The notes: a model not told the origin generated them from the letters alone. Positions 52,225-63,151 are shown, numbered from the stretch's first letter. The stretch is DNA of 64,000 bases from Rhipidocladum racemiflorum (GCA_036346355.1 CM070581.1:52347849-52411848); one strand, 5' to 3'. Program-made: numbers and translations.

Positions 52225-53355
52225 CATGTCCGATTGTGGTCGGTCAATGATGTCAGAGTGGGAAGCAAAGTTGGATAAAGGTGGAGAGGTAGAGATTGAG
52301 TTGAGCAGCCGCTTCGAGGAACTCACCGCCGATGTCATCTCGCACACGGCATTTGGGAGCAGCTACAAGGAGGGGAAACAAGTCTTTTTGGCACAGAGGG
52401 AGCTCCAGTTTCTTGCCTTCTCCACCGTCTTCAATGTCCAAATCCCAGGATTCAGGTACGATTTCTTTCTTCTCCCCCTCTCTGCTCAACACACAACACA
52501 AATATGCAGATTCAGAGAGCAGAAACCAACGTGTGGTTTGTGAAATAATTTAGGTACCTTCCAACCGAAAAGAACCTCAAGACATGGAAGCTAGACAAGA
52601 AGGTGAGGACCATACTAATGGACATCATTAGGAGCCGGCTCGCCACCAAGGACACCGCAGGCTACGGGAACGATCTGCTCGGGCTAATGCTGGAGGCCTG
52701 TGCGCCAGAGCACGGCGAGAGCCCGCTGCTAAACATGGACGAGATCATCGACGAGTGCAAGACCTTCTTCTTCGCGGGACATGACACCACCTCACACCTC
52801 CTCACCTGGACCACGTTCCTACTGAGCACGCACCCGGAGTGGCAGGAGAAGCTCAGGGAGGAGGTTCTGACGGAGTGCGGCAAGGAGGTCCCCACCGGCG
52901 GCATGCTCAACAAGCTGAAGCTGGTCAACATGTTCCTCCTGGAGACCCTGAGGCTGTACTCCCCCGTCTCACTCATACAAAGGAAGGCAGGCTCGGATCT
53001 TGAGCTAGGCGGTATCAAGGTGCCTGAGGGCGCGATCCTGTCGATCCCGATCGCGATGATACACCGCGACAAGGAGGTCTGGGGCGAGGACGCCGACGAG
53101 TTCAAGCCCCTGAGGTTCGAGAACGGAGTGACAAGGGCGGCGAAGCACCCCAACGCGCTGTTGTCCTTCTCCAGCGGGCCGAGGTCGTGCATCGGGCAGA
53201 ACTTCGCGATGATCGAGGCCAAGGCCGTGATCGCCATGATCCTGCAGAGGTTCTCATTCTCGCTATCCCCCAAGTACATCCATGCGCCGATGGATGTGAT
53301 CACGCTGCGTCCCAGATATGGGCTCCCTACGGTCCTCAAGAGCCTAGAGATGTAG
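52225..53355 (+). CDS. CYP709C: CYP709C-like cytochrome P450, rest of exon 3 and exon 4
   Basis: Completes the P450 split by the retrotransposon. Exon 3 resumes inside the Thr codon interrupted at 40096 (MSDCGRSMMSEWEAKL) and ends at 52455; exon 4 is 52554-53355. Numbering across the insertion gives 514 residues, the normal family length: oxygen-binding AGHDTT at 322-327, ExxR (ETLR) at 378-381, and heme-binding FSSGPRSCIGQNFA with the Cys ligand at 460. No stop or frameshift is seen in any exon, so the only visible lesion is the insertion. The insertion must disrupt the mRNA, unless the 12-kb element is removed as part of an intron, which I consider unlikely. Confidence 0.92.
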
Positions 53356-54131
53356 AGATATGTCACATGTGTATGGTAGTGCTACGTTTCTTGCATGTAA
53401 GGTTTTGTATTCATTTGATAGGCGTTTACTACTCCATTGCATTCTAGTCTCTAGATAAGCTCTGTTCATTATTTGTTGTTACTATTGATCTTTGGATGTA
53501 TAGTTTATTCCATTTGTACAGAAATCGGATGTAAGGAGTGTTGGTTGAAGTTTGGTATTTCCTCGCTCATCATAAGTGTTCAGGACAACCTTAAAAAAAA
53601 TTATCGTGTATTTATATTGGTAGTATATAGTAGGTAGTAGAAATCAGCTGATCTAACTATTGATTTGTTAAAAGTATATCTACTACTCTACTACCAAATG
53701 AATGAAGTATAAATAAATTCTAGTTAATCTGATCCACTGGATCGAAAAGAATGAATGGTTCATATTGAATTTAGTGTGTAAAAGAGCTTAAAAAAAGAAA
53801 GGGAATTTTCAGCTACACGAAACTCTGAATCCATGGTCAAAACAATCATAACCAGTATGGTACAATTTCTAGAAATATTGATGCAGAAAATTTTTATAAA
53901 AGGAGGAAATCCAAGCCGTTGAACTGAGGTCCAGTGGCTAGATGGGTTTGATTTGAATAAATATTGGTACAGGAATATAAACTATAACAACAAGACACCA
54001 CTAAGTAGATGAACTAGATATTTTATTCTTTTACTCTTGGAGTTTTGGTCGCCATGGGAATTATTCTACGATTTTTTTCTCTTCCTAAGGTCAATGTGGT
54101 AAGTTATCAAAAGTCAACCCAATGTATATTA
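53356..54131 (+). other. CYP709C 3' flank
   Basis: Probable 3'UTR and AT-rich downstream sequence with several AATAAA-like words. No gene. Confidence 0.4.
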
Positions 54132-54340
54132 CTCCATCCGTTTAACAATCAATTGGTGCAATTACATATAGGTTTTGCCACACAAAAGTAATACTATTAG
54201 ATTCACCTTTAAAATACTTTGATATAACCTTAATTTTGCAGTCACCATAATCTATTGCAACATGTACCCATGGAAAAAGTTCAGTTGTGGAGAGACCTAG
54301 CCTACAGGACCAGGGCCCTATAGTATTAAAATGGAAAGAG
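54132..54340. mobile_element. Degenerate Stowaway-like MITE
   Basis: CTCCATCCGTTTAACAAT at the left and AAAATGGAAAGAG at the right are decayed mariner/Stowaway tips, each flanked by TA. The interior is AT-rich with no ORF. Terminal pairing is imperfect, so confidence is moderate. Confidence 0.5.
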
Positions 54341-54769
54341 TAAAATATTAAAAATCGGTAAAAAAAAAGGAAGAAATAAGGTATCAAAGGCATTAAAGAT
54401 GTGATCTAACAAAAAAAAGTGGTATATCAAACGAGTCTGAATACTAGTAGTAACCCCATGCGTTATTGTGAGCCACCGAGATCTCAACACATAATAGGTT
54501 CGTCGAAATATGCCTATAACACTAAAATAAAGTTAAAATTCTTAAATACTGGGTATATTCCGACAACCACCTAGATTCCATGAATAAAAGTTCAACCTGA
54601 AATTAATTTAGAGAACCTTGTAGTCAGGATTTACATGTTGGATGGCCAATGAAAGCAAAAGGCATCTTTTACAATTGAATCAGCCAGTGCGGCAGTGCAC
54701 CTGTTGATTGCTAACTTGCATAAACAAGAGTAATCATAGGCTCAGAGCACTAGTTAATTAGCAGCTTCT

Positions 54770-54990
54770 TGTACTCAAGACGCTGAGGCTGTACGCCCCC
54801 GTCCAGCATATCCGGAGGAGGACGAGATCCGACTGAAGTCGAGCTAGGCGGCATCAAGACGATACACCACGGCAAGGAGGTCTGGGGCGAGGACGCCGAC
54901 GAGTTCAACCCGCGCCGACCGATATGATCACGCTGCGTCCAACTCCCAAGTATGGGCTCCCGATGATCGTCAGGACTGTTGCTGTGTGAC
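54770..54990 (+). pseudogene. CYP709C 3' fragment, decayed
   Basis: Short pieces collinear with exon 4 of the P450 upstream: ACGCTGAGGCTGTACGCCCC (ETLRLY region), GAGCTAGGCGGCATCAAG, CACGGCAAGGAGGTCTGGGG, GAGGACGCCGACGAGTTCAA, ATGATCACGCTGCGTCC and AAGTATGGGCTCCCGATG. Large internal deletions remove the heme-binding segment. Evidence of a second tandem CYP709C copy, now almost gone. Confidence 0.85.
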
Positions 54991-55362
54991 GTGAATGATA
55001 TGCGGGTCGTCGTCCTCAAATAGAGTCGTACATTATTAGTGAGCAAGAGCAAAGATTCACGCCTTGTCCAGTCTTGTCGGGGATAAATTCCCGGATTAGC
55101 TGCTGAATAAGATGGTGGCAAGCAAAAGTTGAAGTTTAACTTCTTCTCAGATTGCAACTTGCGTTCAGGCTTCAGACTAATTAGACTGGTCACTAAAGGT
55201 TTAAGTTGCCGGGATTGTGATCTTCCTGTACGGTCGTTTTCGTGTTTGTATGATTATCGTGAGATCATACATCGGAAATCGGGATTCTCGAGATTATGAG
55301 GCCTAGTCCAGTATTTTATATGGTATGATTTTATATGTATGACTTGATCAGACAACAATATA

Positions 55363-55641
55363 TGTCGCACCCCCTTGCCACCGATTTCGTCAGGGCGTGA
55401 GGATTGATCGCTCAGAAGGAAGAACAGAACGAACAAGCAAAAAGGGGAAGAAGAAAAGAGCAATACGAAAGTAAACAGATCATCTCGTTTCTTCTTTTTT
55501 TTTCTGCCTTTCCATTCTGTTACACCGGCTTTTATAGCCGTTCAGCATGAAGTGAATTTCCCATTCTACCCCTCGGTTTAAACCCAGTAACTAATTCAGT
55601 CTATACGCAGTAATTACTGTTTACTACCCGACACTCCGACA
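55363..55641 (-). repeat. Probable short LTR (279 bp) at the edge of the chromodomain gypsy fragment
   Basis: Starts TGTCGCACCCC and ends CACTCCGACA, with matching TGTCG/CGACA tips. It lies just 3' (minus) of the chromodomain ORF. No second copy is seen, because the element is truncated on its 5' side at about 57160. Confidence 0.5.
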
Positions 55642-55649
55642 GCCCAAAT

Positions 55650-57160
55650 TACACTCAGTTCAGACTCCTGTTTCTTGATACCATTGTATGGTTACTCTGT
55701 ACTGGCGCCGACGACTCTGCCTTCTCCGTGACAGTATCCCCTCCTGCAGAAATTGCTTGACCCCAAGCAATTGCCCTTGGGTAGTTGGGTAACGACTCTG
55801 CAATACCGTAAGATCCTCCCATGTTGCAGATTCGACAGGTATCCCTGTCCATTTGATGAGGCCTTGAACTACGGCAGAGCTCCCCTTCTTGACCAACCTT
55901 CTCTCCAAAATTACCTCAAGTTCTGTAGATTGTGCATCCAATCCTACCACTCTAGGTAAGTCGGCAAAGACTGGGGAATAGTCCAGAGTGAATGCCTTTA
56001 ATTGGGGGACATGAAAAACAGGATGGATTTTGCTCTCAGCCGGTAAATTCAGTTTGTAAGCAGCAAGACCAATTCGCTCAGTAACCACAAATGGACCATA
56101 GAATTTGTAAGCTAACTTCGGACAGGGTCTATTCACCAACGAGCTCTGAGCATACGGCTGTAATTTCAACAATACCTTTTCGCCCACTTGAAATTGCCGC
56201 TCTTGTCGTTTTTTGTCTGCTTGTAATCATGCGGTTTTGCGCTTTGGCCAACTGTTGTTTAAGCATTGCAGTATGCTGCTCCCGGTCTCAAAGCATTTCA
56301 GTAACCTCTTCTGACTGGCCAACCACAAACTGGGACATTAGACCATAGCTCGGATCACTGCCATACAAAGCTCTAAAGGGTGAACATTCCAGCGAAGAAT
56401 GGAAACTCGAGTTATACCAAAACTCCTCTAAAGCCAACCAAGTCTTCCACTTTCCAGGCGCATCATGAACAGCACATCGCAAATACATCTCTAAACACTG
56501 ATTAACACGTTCACTTTGCCCATCCGTCTGTGGGTGATATGACGTGCTATATTGTAATTTAACGTCTAGTGCCTGAAAGAGCCCACGCCACAGTATACTG
56601 GTGAAAATCTTATCTCTATCCGAAGTAATGGTCTTCGGCATGCCATGTAATCTGACTATTTGCTCCAAGAACACCTTAACCACCTTCTAAGCCGTGAAAG
56701 GATGTCTCAAAGGAATGAAATGGGAGTACTTAGAAAAGCGGTCGACCACCACCATAATCGCATTGTAACCTTGTGACATCGGTAAGCCCTCTATGAAATC
56801 CATTATGATGTCTTGCCAAGCTGCATCTGGAATAGGAAGAGGTTGCAATAACCCGGCTGACTTTGAGTGTTCATTCTTTGCCATTTGACAAAGTTGCACA
56901 TCGCTTCACAAAACTTTCCACTCCTTGTCTCATGTCGGGCCAACTGAAAAGCTTCTTAAGTCGTTGATAAGTGGCATGAATTCCAGAATGTCCACCAATT
57001 GCGCTCACATGGAAAGCTCTAATCAATTTAGTTTGCAATGCTGAGTTCTCCCCAACCCAAATCCTCTCTCGATGTCTGATTATTCCCTGGTTCAGCTCGA
57101 ATCCATTCTCATCGGTACATGAACTAAGCCGAGTTAACAATTGTTGTGCTGCTTTATTGT
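55650..57160 (-). pseudogene. Chromovirus-type gypsy integrase with chromodomain, broken fragment
   Basis: Minus strand. 57110-56890: integrase zinc region (FHVSAIGGHSGIHATYQRLKK, then CATLSNG). 56899-56690: [19 protein letters not shown] (first Asp) and [14 protein letters not shown]. 56683-56290: ITSDRDKIFTS (second Asp), YHPQTDGQSERVNQCLE (Glu). 56187-55700: MGEKVLLKLQPYAQSS through VFHVPQLK, then a chromodomain ending LIKWTGIPVESATWEDL. Three frameshifts or stops split it. No RT remains. The chromodomain separates this lineage from the two Tat-like elements in the window. Confidence 0.85.
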
Positions 57161-58235
57161 GGCGCCCGGCTTCTCCCTCCCCGGCTCGCGCCGCCAACGG
57201 CCTCCGCCCTTCCCGTCGCGCCGCCGCCTCCTCGCAACCGCCGTCGCCCTTTGGGTGCTGGCTGGGCAAAAATCGTGCGCGGTTAAGCTGCTACGCCGCC
57301 TCGCCCCGCCTATAAAGCCCCACTGAGCCCCCCATTATCCCGTGCCCCTCCCCTCTCTCTCCCGTGCCCCCTCTCCTCCCCAGCCTTGCCGCCTTCTTCC
57401 CGGCTCGGCTGCGCCGGCCTGATCGACCTCGTTACGCCGTTCCCCGCCTCCTCCGGCCTCCTCGCTCGCCGTTCCCGCCGCCCGATCTTGGCGCCCGCCT
57501 TAGCCTGCCTCCTCCGGCCAGTAGCCGCGTCGCCGCGCCGCCGCCGGCTCTGCTCGGCGGCATGGCGCTCTTACGGCAGCGTGCGTGTCGTGGTCTGACG
57601 TAGCGTGGACTTGGTCCACGGCCGGGCCCGACCCCACCTGTCAGCCTTTTTTTTTTAAAAAAAATGGATTTTAAAAATCCTTTATGACGTTAGCGCTGAC
57701 GTCATAAATCGGTTTTCTTTTAAAAATCATTTCAAAAATCAGAAAAGGTGCGCTGACGTCAGCGTTGCGCATAAATGTGGATTTTCTTTTTAAAATAACT
57801 TCAAAAATCCAGAAAATCTCGTTTTAATTGTTTTTAAACTTTCGGGAGCCCGTTTTCGCCCGTTCGAACTTCGTTTGGCTCCGTTTTTTTTCCTAAATTC
57901 ATTTAAAATCTTAAACTTTAGTTTAGTGCTAGTTTGAAATTCAATTTGAATTTATTTGCATTTTATTTGAATTTGGGTGCTTTTTACGCGTAGATTACAG
58001 AGAGTCCGAGGAGTTCCCGAAATACTAATTCGGCAAAGAACTTCGTCAAACTAGGCAAGTCACACCACCTTGACCATGTTGCTCCCAGTTTGTGAACTTG
58101 TATGTTAAATTTTAAATTATTGCATGCTTATTTGTTATAGACATTAGTTCCCGACCTAGTTTTTAAACGATAGATATGACCATTATTGGTGTGCCACTTT
58201 TGACGTTTGAATTCCGATACCCTTGTAACCTTAGG
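57161..58235. repeat. LTR fragment, GC-rich then AT-rich, truncating both neighbours
   Basis: Begins abruptly in the chromovirus integrase with TGGCGCCCGGCTTC. Contains a CTATAAAGCCCCACTGAG TATA-type promoter (57309), GC-rich leader-like sequence to 57600, then repeated AAAATC/GACGTCA words and GGGAGCCCGTTTTCGCCCGT, as in LTRs of large grass gypsy elements. Fades into WAK intron sequence at about 58235. Limits are approximate and the far end is missing. Small Pro/Arg/Ala-rich frames here are not genes. Confidence 0.5.
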
Positions 58236-58279
58236 AAAAATATAAACAATGACTATGGTAATATTTAGACATTGCTTAC

Positions 58280-58771
58280 AGTACTTGGCCTCCTTCCGTG
58301 TGATGATCTCAAGAATCACAACTCCAAAGCTGTAGACGTCGCTCTTCTCTGTGAAATTTCCTGTCTTGATGTACACGAGGTCTATGTAATTCAGATCCCC
58401 CTTTACAGACCAGTTGTTATACCTGGTTACAGAAACGAGCTTGGACGACCCAAAGTCAGAGACCTTTGGCATGTAGTTGTCACCAAGGAGAATGTTGCCG
58501 GACTTGACATCACCATGAATGATGTTGTGGCCAACGTCTGAGTGCATGTAGGAGAGAGCTTCGGCAGATCCAATAGCAATATCCAAGCAATCTTGTAGCG
58601 AGAGAGTACTCTTTTTGGCTCCATGAAGCACACTGAAGAGGCTTCCATTGGCGATGAACTCAAAGACCAACGTGGGGACATCTGTCTCCAGGCAACATCC
58701 GACAAGGTGGACCAGATTCATGTGTCTGATCCGAAATTGGATGGTGATCTCGTTCACGAAATCATCTGGGC
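58280..58771 (-). pseudogene. WAK-type receptor kinase, kinase domain C-terminal portion
   Basis: Continuation of the kinase exon after the LTR-like insertion 58777-60284. Reads [25 protein letters not shown], then [15 protein letters not shown], the catalytic loop [25 protein letters not shown] (DFG) and [32 protein letters not shown] donor follows at 58279. The usual activation-loop Gly-Tyr-Leu-Asp-Pro-Glu block is altered to [12 protein letters not shown]. The last part of the kinase C-lobe should follow downstream but is replaced by LTR sequence. Confidence 0.85.
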
Positions 58772-58776
58772 GCCGC

Positions 58777-60284
58777 TGAAAAGATGAGAAAGTTACCTAG
58801 AGGGGAGGGGTGAATAGGCAATTTAGAATTAAAACTAAAATCGACGCAGCAGAAAGAGTATCGGAACTTCCGGTATAATATCGGAACTTTCGAAAATATC
58901 GGAACTTCCGGTATATGTTCAGAATGTCCGATAGACTTCAACTTAGAGAAGAAACTACTTAAAGAAATAAACTTTAGGAACAATCTTAGAAGCAATGATA
59001 AACAGTAAGACAAGTAGGGAGACACAGATTTGTTCCCAGAGTTCGAATTCTTGAGGAAATCCTACGTCTCCGTTGAGGAAGCTCCAAAGAGCCGGGTCTC
59101 TTCCAACCCTTTCCTCCCAAACCTCGATCGCACTTGAGGCTTGGTTTCACTGATGGATCCTTTCCTTTCGAAGGCGGAACCGGCCTTCACAAACTTCTCA
59201 CGGCGTCCCACAACCTTTGGGAGCTCGTGAGTGACGCCTAGCCGTCTAGGAGTCCTTCAACCTCCAAGAGTAATGAATGCGCTCGATTCTTGATCTTGAA
59301 GAGGTTGCCTAATGCTCAAGATGAATGAAACTTTCTTTTTCTTTAGCTCACAACCACACTAGATTTCCTCACACACTAGATGATCACTAAGATCAAGGAG
59401 GAGGACTCAAGGAAGCTCTAGGGAGTGCTCAAAGTGTTCAAGAGTTCAGCCAAGATGAAGTGAGTAACCCTTTAAAGGGAGAGGAGTGGGGTATTTATAG
59501 TTTTGGTTCAAAACTAGCCGTTGTACCAGCACTCAGCCACACATCGGAACATCCGATGAGTGCAAATAACCAGAAATGGGACAGCTCCCAACAGTCGAAA
59601 ACTACAAGCATCGGAATGTCCGAATACCACTTCGGAACTTCCGATGTTACTCAGAAAAAGAGCTCAGCAAAACTTTCTAAGTCCCACTCGGAATATCCGA
59701 TCTGAATATCGGAACATCCGAACCAAACAGAGAGTTCCCAAATTGAAAAACAGCCACTTCGGAACTTCCGAAGTTAAACTTCGGATAGTCCGAACTAAAC
59801 AGAGAGAACCCTTTTTGAGAACTAACAGGCATCGGAATATCCGATATAAAATATCGGAATGTCCGACCCTAACAACGCACTACGGACTGAAGTGCAACCA
59901 CACATCGGAATGTCTGAGCTTCGGAACTTCCGATCCAACATCGGAACATCCGACTAGAAATTTCAGCTTACTAAATTCCAATGCAAGGGAGACAACTTAA
60001 ACGCTCTCAAGTGACTAGAATCATTCATCTGAGCATATAGACCATCTCTAGACCAGTTTTAACGCACCCCTCTTAATAGTACGGCAAACCTATGACTCAA
60101 CAAATGAAAATTACATTCGCAGTCGCCGTTTTTCTCACTCAATGACGTCTGAGGATGCCCGATGATCGTAGATGATCTCTATTCAAAGCATTCACCTGTT
60201 CATGCACTATTTGAATATGTTAGATTCTTTAATCGTTTGTCATTAATCAACCAAAACCATTTAGGGGGCCTAGATGCACTTTCA
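58777..60284. mobile_element. 1.5-kb non-coding insertion with TG...CA ends, rich in TCGGAACTTCCGA palindromes
   Basis: Bounded by GCCGC on both sides (58772-58776, 60285-60289), starting TGAAAAGATGAG and ending GCACTTTCA. A 5-bp duplication and TG...CA tips indicate an LTR-type insertion, probably a solo LTR. Two clusters (about 58850-58935 and 59545-59955) contain roughly fifteen imperfect palindromes of the form TCGGAA-YR-TCCGA. Other blocks (CCTAGAGGGG, TTAGGGGGCCTAGATGCACT) sit near the ends. No coding capacity. Confidence 0.75.
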
Positions 60285-60560
60285 GCCGCTCCTCGCCTTA
60301 TGCAATGGAGCGTTTAACTACAACTCGTTGCTTGTCATCTGTGATTCCCTCGTACACCATGCCAAAGGCACCATTTCCAATGCTGGTGCTGTAGTTCGTT
60401 GTGATTCTATCCAGCTGTTCTTTCGTGAAGATGTTGATGTTCAAGCTCTTCAGTATTTCACCGCCGTTTTTGTCGGAAAAAACCTCTTTGTCTTCGTCTC
60501 TTACGCTCCCTGTAGATGAACCATAATAGGGCTACCAAAGCAAGGACGGCACAAAATGAT
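60285..60560 (-). pseudogene. WAK-type receptor kinase, transmembrane and kinase N-lobe portion
   Basis: Exon starting after TTTCGCAG. A transmembrane helix (SFCAVLALVALLWFIYRERKRR) runs into DKNGGEILKSLNINIFTKEQL, but one extra base at about 60475 breaks the frame between them. Then SIGNGAFGMVYEGI (Gly-rich loop) and VVVKRSI with the ATP-binding Lys. A TAA at 60300-60298 replaces a codon soon after. The exon is cut at 60285 by the insertion and resumes at 58771. Normal WAK kinases sense cell-wall pectin fragments; this copy cannot. Confidence 0.85.
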
Positions 60561-60736
60561 GCTGCGAAACACAGATAACGTAGATCAATATTAATCGTGA
60601 CGACATTCATTGCATTTGCATGCATCTTATCTTGATTGTGTTAACTCAACTAAAAATCATAAATATTGAAGCAAAAAAGAAAAAAAACTAAGGACCATAA
60701 ATATATAACTTTACTATGAGTACAAGCTAGGCACCT

Positions 60737-60980
60737 ACTTCCTCTATTCTTGAATAGATGTCATTCTTAGTTTTTTGTATTTCCACTAAGGCATACCACT
60801 TTATTATATTTTTGGATGGTGCGTCTTACTTTAATTTATGATAGTAAATGACAATGAAAATAGTTAAAAGGGAGAGGTATAGGAGAAAAAATGGCAAAAA
60901 AATCACATTGAAACTATAGAATAACAAATATTTTGGAACAAGATTTGAAAGTTAGAATGATATGTATTTGGAAACTACTC
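60737..60980. mobile_element. Possible decayed Stowaway-like MITE in a WAK intron
   Basis: Left ACTTCCTCTATTCTTGAATA-GATGTCATTCTTA and right (reverse complement) AGTAGTTTCCAAATACATATCATTCTAA are loosely paired. The right end would overlap the splice donor of the EGF exon (60982-60975). Weak evidence. Confidence 0.3.
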
Positions 60981-60982
60981 AC

Positions 60983-61522
60983 CTACTATCGCAACTACAG
61001 GTGCTGGAATTATGGGCTTACATTTCTTCCCTGTTTGTCCAAAATTGCATTTGCACTCATAATCACCCTCCAAATCATGGCATGTGCTACCACTTTGACA
61101 AGGATATTGCTTTTCGTACTTCTTAGGATCTGATTTTCGGAGCTCGCACTCGTTAATATCTGTATATTGAAAACTCGAATGGTCAGTCTAACACAAAAGC
61201 AACAACTATTATATAGGGTATACAAGAATTTGAAATACAGATAACTCTGTGGCCAAACTAACTCGTGCATCCGTTGGTGACATAGGGATTGCCCTCGTAT
61301 CCGTGGGAGCAGTTACAGAGGTAACCCGGCCCTTGTGTGGCGTTGACACATTCGTTGTGGGTGCTGACACAAGCGGAAGCGATTTGTTGTGCCAGCGGCA
61401 GAGGACATGACCCATTATTTATGATGGCCCAATCAAGCACCAACGGAACACCTCTCTCACCAACCCGTTTGACGTAGGCCATGCCACCTGTACCGTTGAG
61501 ATCTGTCCGATTAAAATTGTAC
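60983..61522 (-). pseudogene. WAK extracellular EGF-like exons
   Basis: Two exons. 61522 to about 61262 encodes YNFNRTDLNGTGGMAYV, NGSCPLPLAQQIASACVS and NECVNATQGPGYLCNCSHGYEGNPY, an EGF-like repeat, with donor GTTAGT. 61159-60983 encodes NINECELRKSDPKKY, GSTCHDLEGDYECKCNFGQTGKKC, a calcium-binding EGF repeat, with donor GTGAGT. Acceptors are TATTTTAG and TATACAG. Both exons are themselves open. Standard WAK architecture between the pectin-binding domain and the membrane helix. Confidence 0.85.
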
Positions 61523-62347
61523 CTAAAATACATAAGTTCACGGCTAACCCCTCTTATAGAAAAAATCTTGATAAACTTCTCTACTTGTCACGGTCAAAAG
61601 TAATTTTTTTTATCACAAATGCAACACTATACCCTTTCGCAAGAAGATAACACAAGCATATAAGATTATTATCAATAGAAAATCTAGTCGTATTATTTTC
61701 TTGTCAGTAATCTTAACATTAAAGAAAGTATTCTTAATTTGTCAAATTAGATACGAAATCTGTGTATTTCTTTATATACATACATATATTTTTCAGATGG
61801 AGAAACAAAGCGCGATAGAATGAACTCCATATTTATTATCTATTTTGATATTAAAAAAAAGACAGTTTCATTCTTTGCTACGTCTATCCAGTCTCATGCA
61901 TACAAAGTATTCCTAGCCCTAAGATCTACTTGATGACATAGCTAATACTCATTCAATGTGCAGCCATCCACAACAAATTCTAATTGATTTTTTTTATAAC
62001 CCAATGGTCTAGATTCAAACTATACCTTCTTGCCAGCATTAAATGCAATAAATCTTTCGTCTATCTATAACTTTACCCTCGGAAAAAAAAAATCCTTAGG
62101 GGGTGCTTGGATTAGGGGTATTTCATTGGAATGTTTTAGGATTTAGTTCAAATTTGAACTAAATCCCAAAACCTCCCAAGAAATTACCACTCATCCAAGC
62201 AGGGCCTTAGCAGTGATTTTTCTTCCACAAAAAATAAATTATATTAAAAATGTCCATATGGCTGCAACTCGATTGTGTAGATGATGCACTCAATTAAAGA
62301 AATAGATCATTTTGAATGGCGTATTAACTTGGGAGTGTAGTACGTAC
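61523..62347 (-). other. WAK intron 1
   Basis: 825-bp AT-rich intron, donor GTACGT at 62347, acceptor TATTTTAG at 61523. Contains the Tourist-like MITE at 62099-62206. No other feature. Confidence 0.7.
62099..62206. mobile_element. Small Tourist-like MITE (108 bp) with TTA duplication
   Basis: GGGGGTGCTTGGAT and ATCCAAGCAGGGCC inverted tips between TTA at 62096-62098 and 62207-62209. Central AAATTTGAACTAAATCC with its inverse AATCCTAAAAC. Inserted in WAK intron 1. Related in tip sequence to 35700-35930. Confidence 0.75.
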
Positions 62348-63049
62348 CAGCCTTTCTCGGCCACGAAGGCGTAGCTGCAGGGGCTCCACGCGGGGTAGAC
62401 ATATTGATCACCTGGCCATTGGACCTCTATGGTGCTAAGGTTGTCCGGCATGGATGCCGTCTGGCAGCAACCGAGCCCCGCGCACGGGTCACCATCATCG
62501 GCGGTGCCATCCAAGCTCACGCACCCTGTGATGCAGCCGGTTTTGAAGCTCCCGCCGTTGCTACCCTGGAGCAATGCTAGGGTGTTGCATGCACCCGATA
62601 ACCGTGAACTCATTCCTCCTCGGCGATATTAGGAGCGGTGAGATCAGGTGAAATTTCCAGGTTGTAGCTTCCCAGTGTTTTCTAGGTTGGGTGGTGTTGG
62701 ACGAATTAAAGCACTTGTGCGACACGGAAGCGTAGACGCGCATCTGACCAAACAACAACGAGATGTTGATGATCTCGACATTCCCTGTGTATAGTCTCGG
62801 AGGGTTAAAGCTATGGTTGCAAGTGAGGGTGAACTCATTCCGACTCGACCAGGCACAGCCATTGCCGATGCCGAATGGGTAGGAAATATCTACGTCGCCG
62901 CACTTATGGTAGTCCGACCGTAGAGTCGGCATCGGTGACGGCGCCGTGTCAGAGACAGTCGGCACCGTCTGGGAAAACACTAGGGCGGGAGCAAGGAGAA
63001 ACCACAACACTAGCAGCGGCACGGCTAGCACTAGCTCGTGTTTCATCAT
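62348..63049 (-). pseudogene. WAK first exon: signal peptide and galacturonan-binding domain, 4-bp frameshift
   Basis: ATG at 63049. Signal peptide MMKHELVLAVPLLVLWFLLA-PALVFSQ. GUB_WAK-type wall-binding domain: HKCGDVDISYPFGIGNGC, FTLTCNHSFNPPRLY, VEIINISLLFGQMRVY. At 62586-62593 the sequence TGCATGCA contains a duplicated TGCA, shifting the frame in what should read GC-NTLALLQG. After the shift the other frame runs cleanly through CITGCVSLDG, CAGLGCCQTASMP and WSPCSYAFVAEKGW to the donor at 62347. N-terminal ectodomain of a receptor that normally binds pectin. Confidence 0.88.
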
Positions 63050-63143
63050 GTTGGTAATTAAAGAAATAGACTACTTTTAAGAGCTAGCAGTAAATTAACT
63101 TGCTAACCCGAGCGTGTGTAAGCCCTGGCTGCCCTCGCATGAG

Positions 63144-63151
63144 TATTTATA
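63144..63151 (-). promoter_or_regulatory. WAK TATA box
   Basis: TATAAATA on the minus strand, 95-100 bp upstream of the ATG at 63049. Good spacing for a plant core promoter with a short 5'UTR. Confidence 0.6.

Noticed and set aside
57364..57603. Pro/Arg/Ala-rich small proteins
   Set aside because: High GC lowers stop frequency; no conserved motif, and two frames overlap equally.
59460..60000. Ser/Thr/Pro-rich ORFs in the 1.5-kb insertion
   Set aside because: Composition comes from the repeated TCGGAA palindromes; the frames are not conserved between units.
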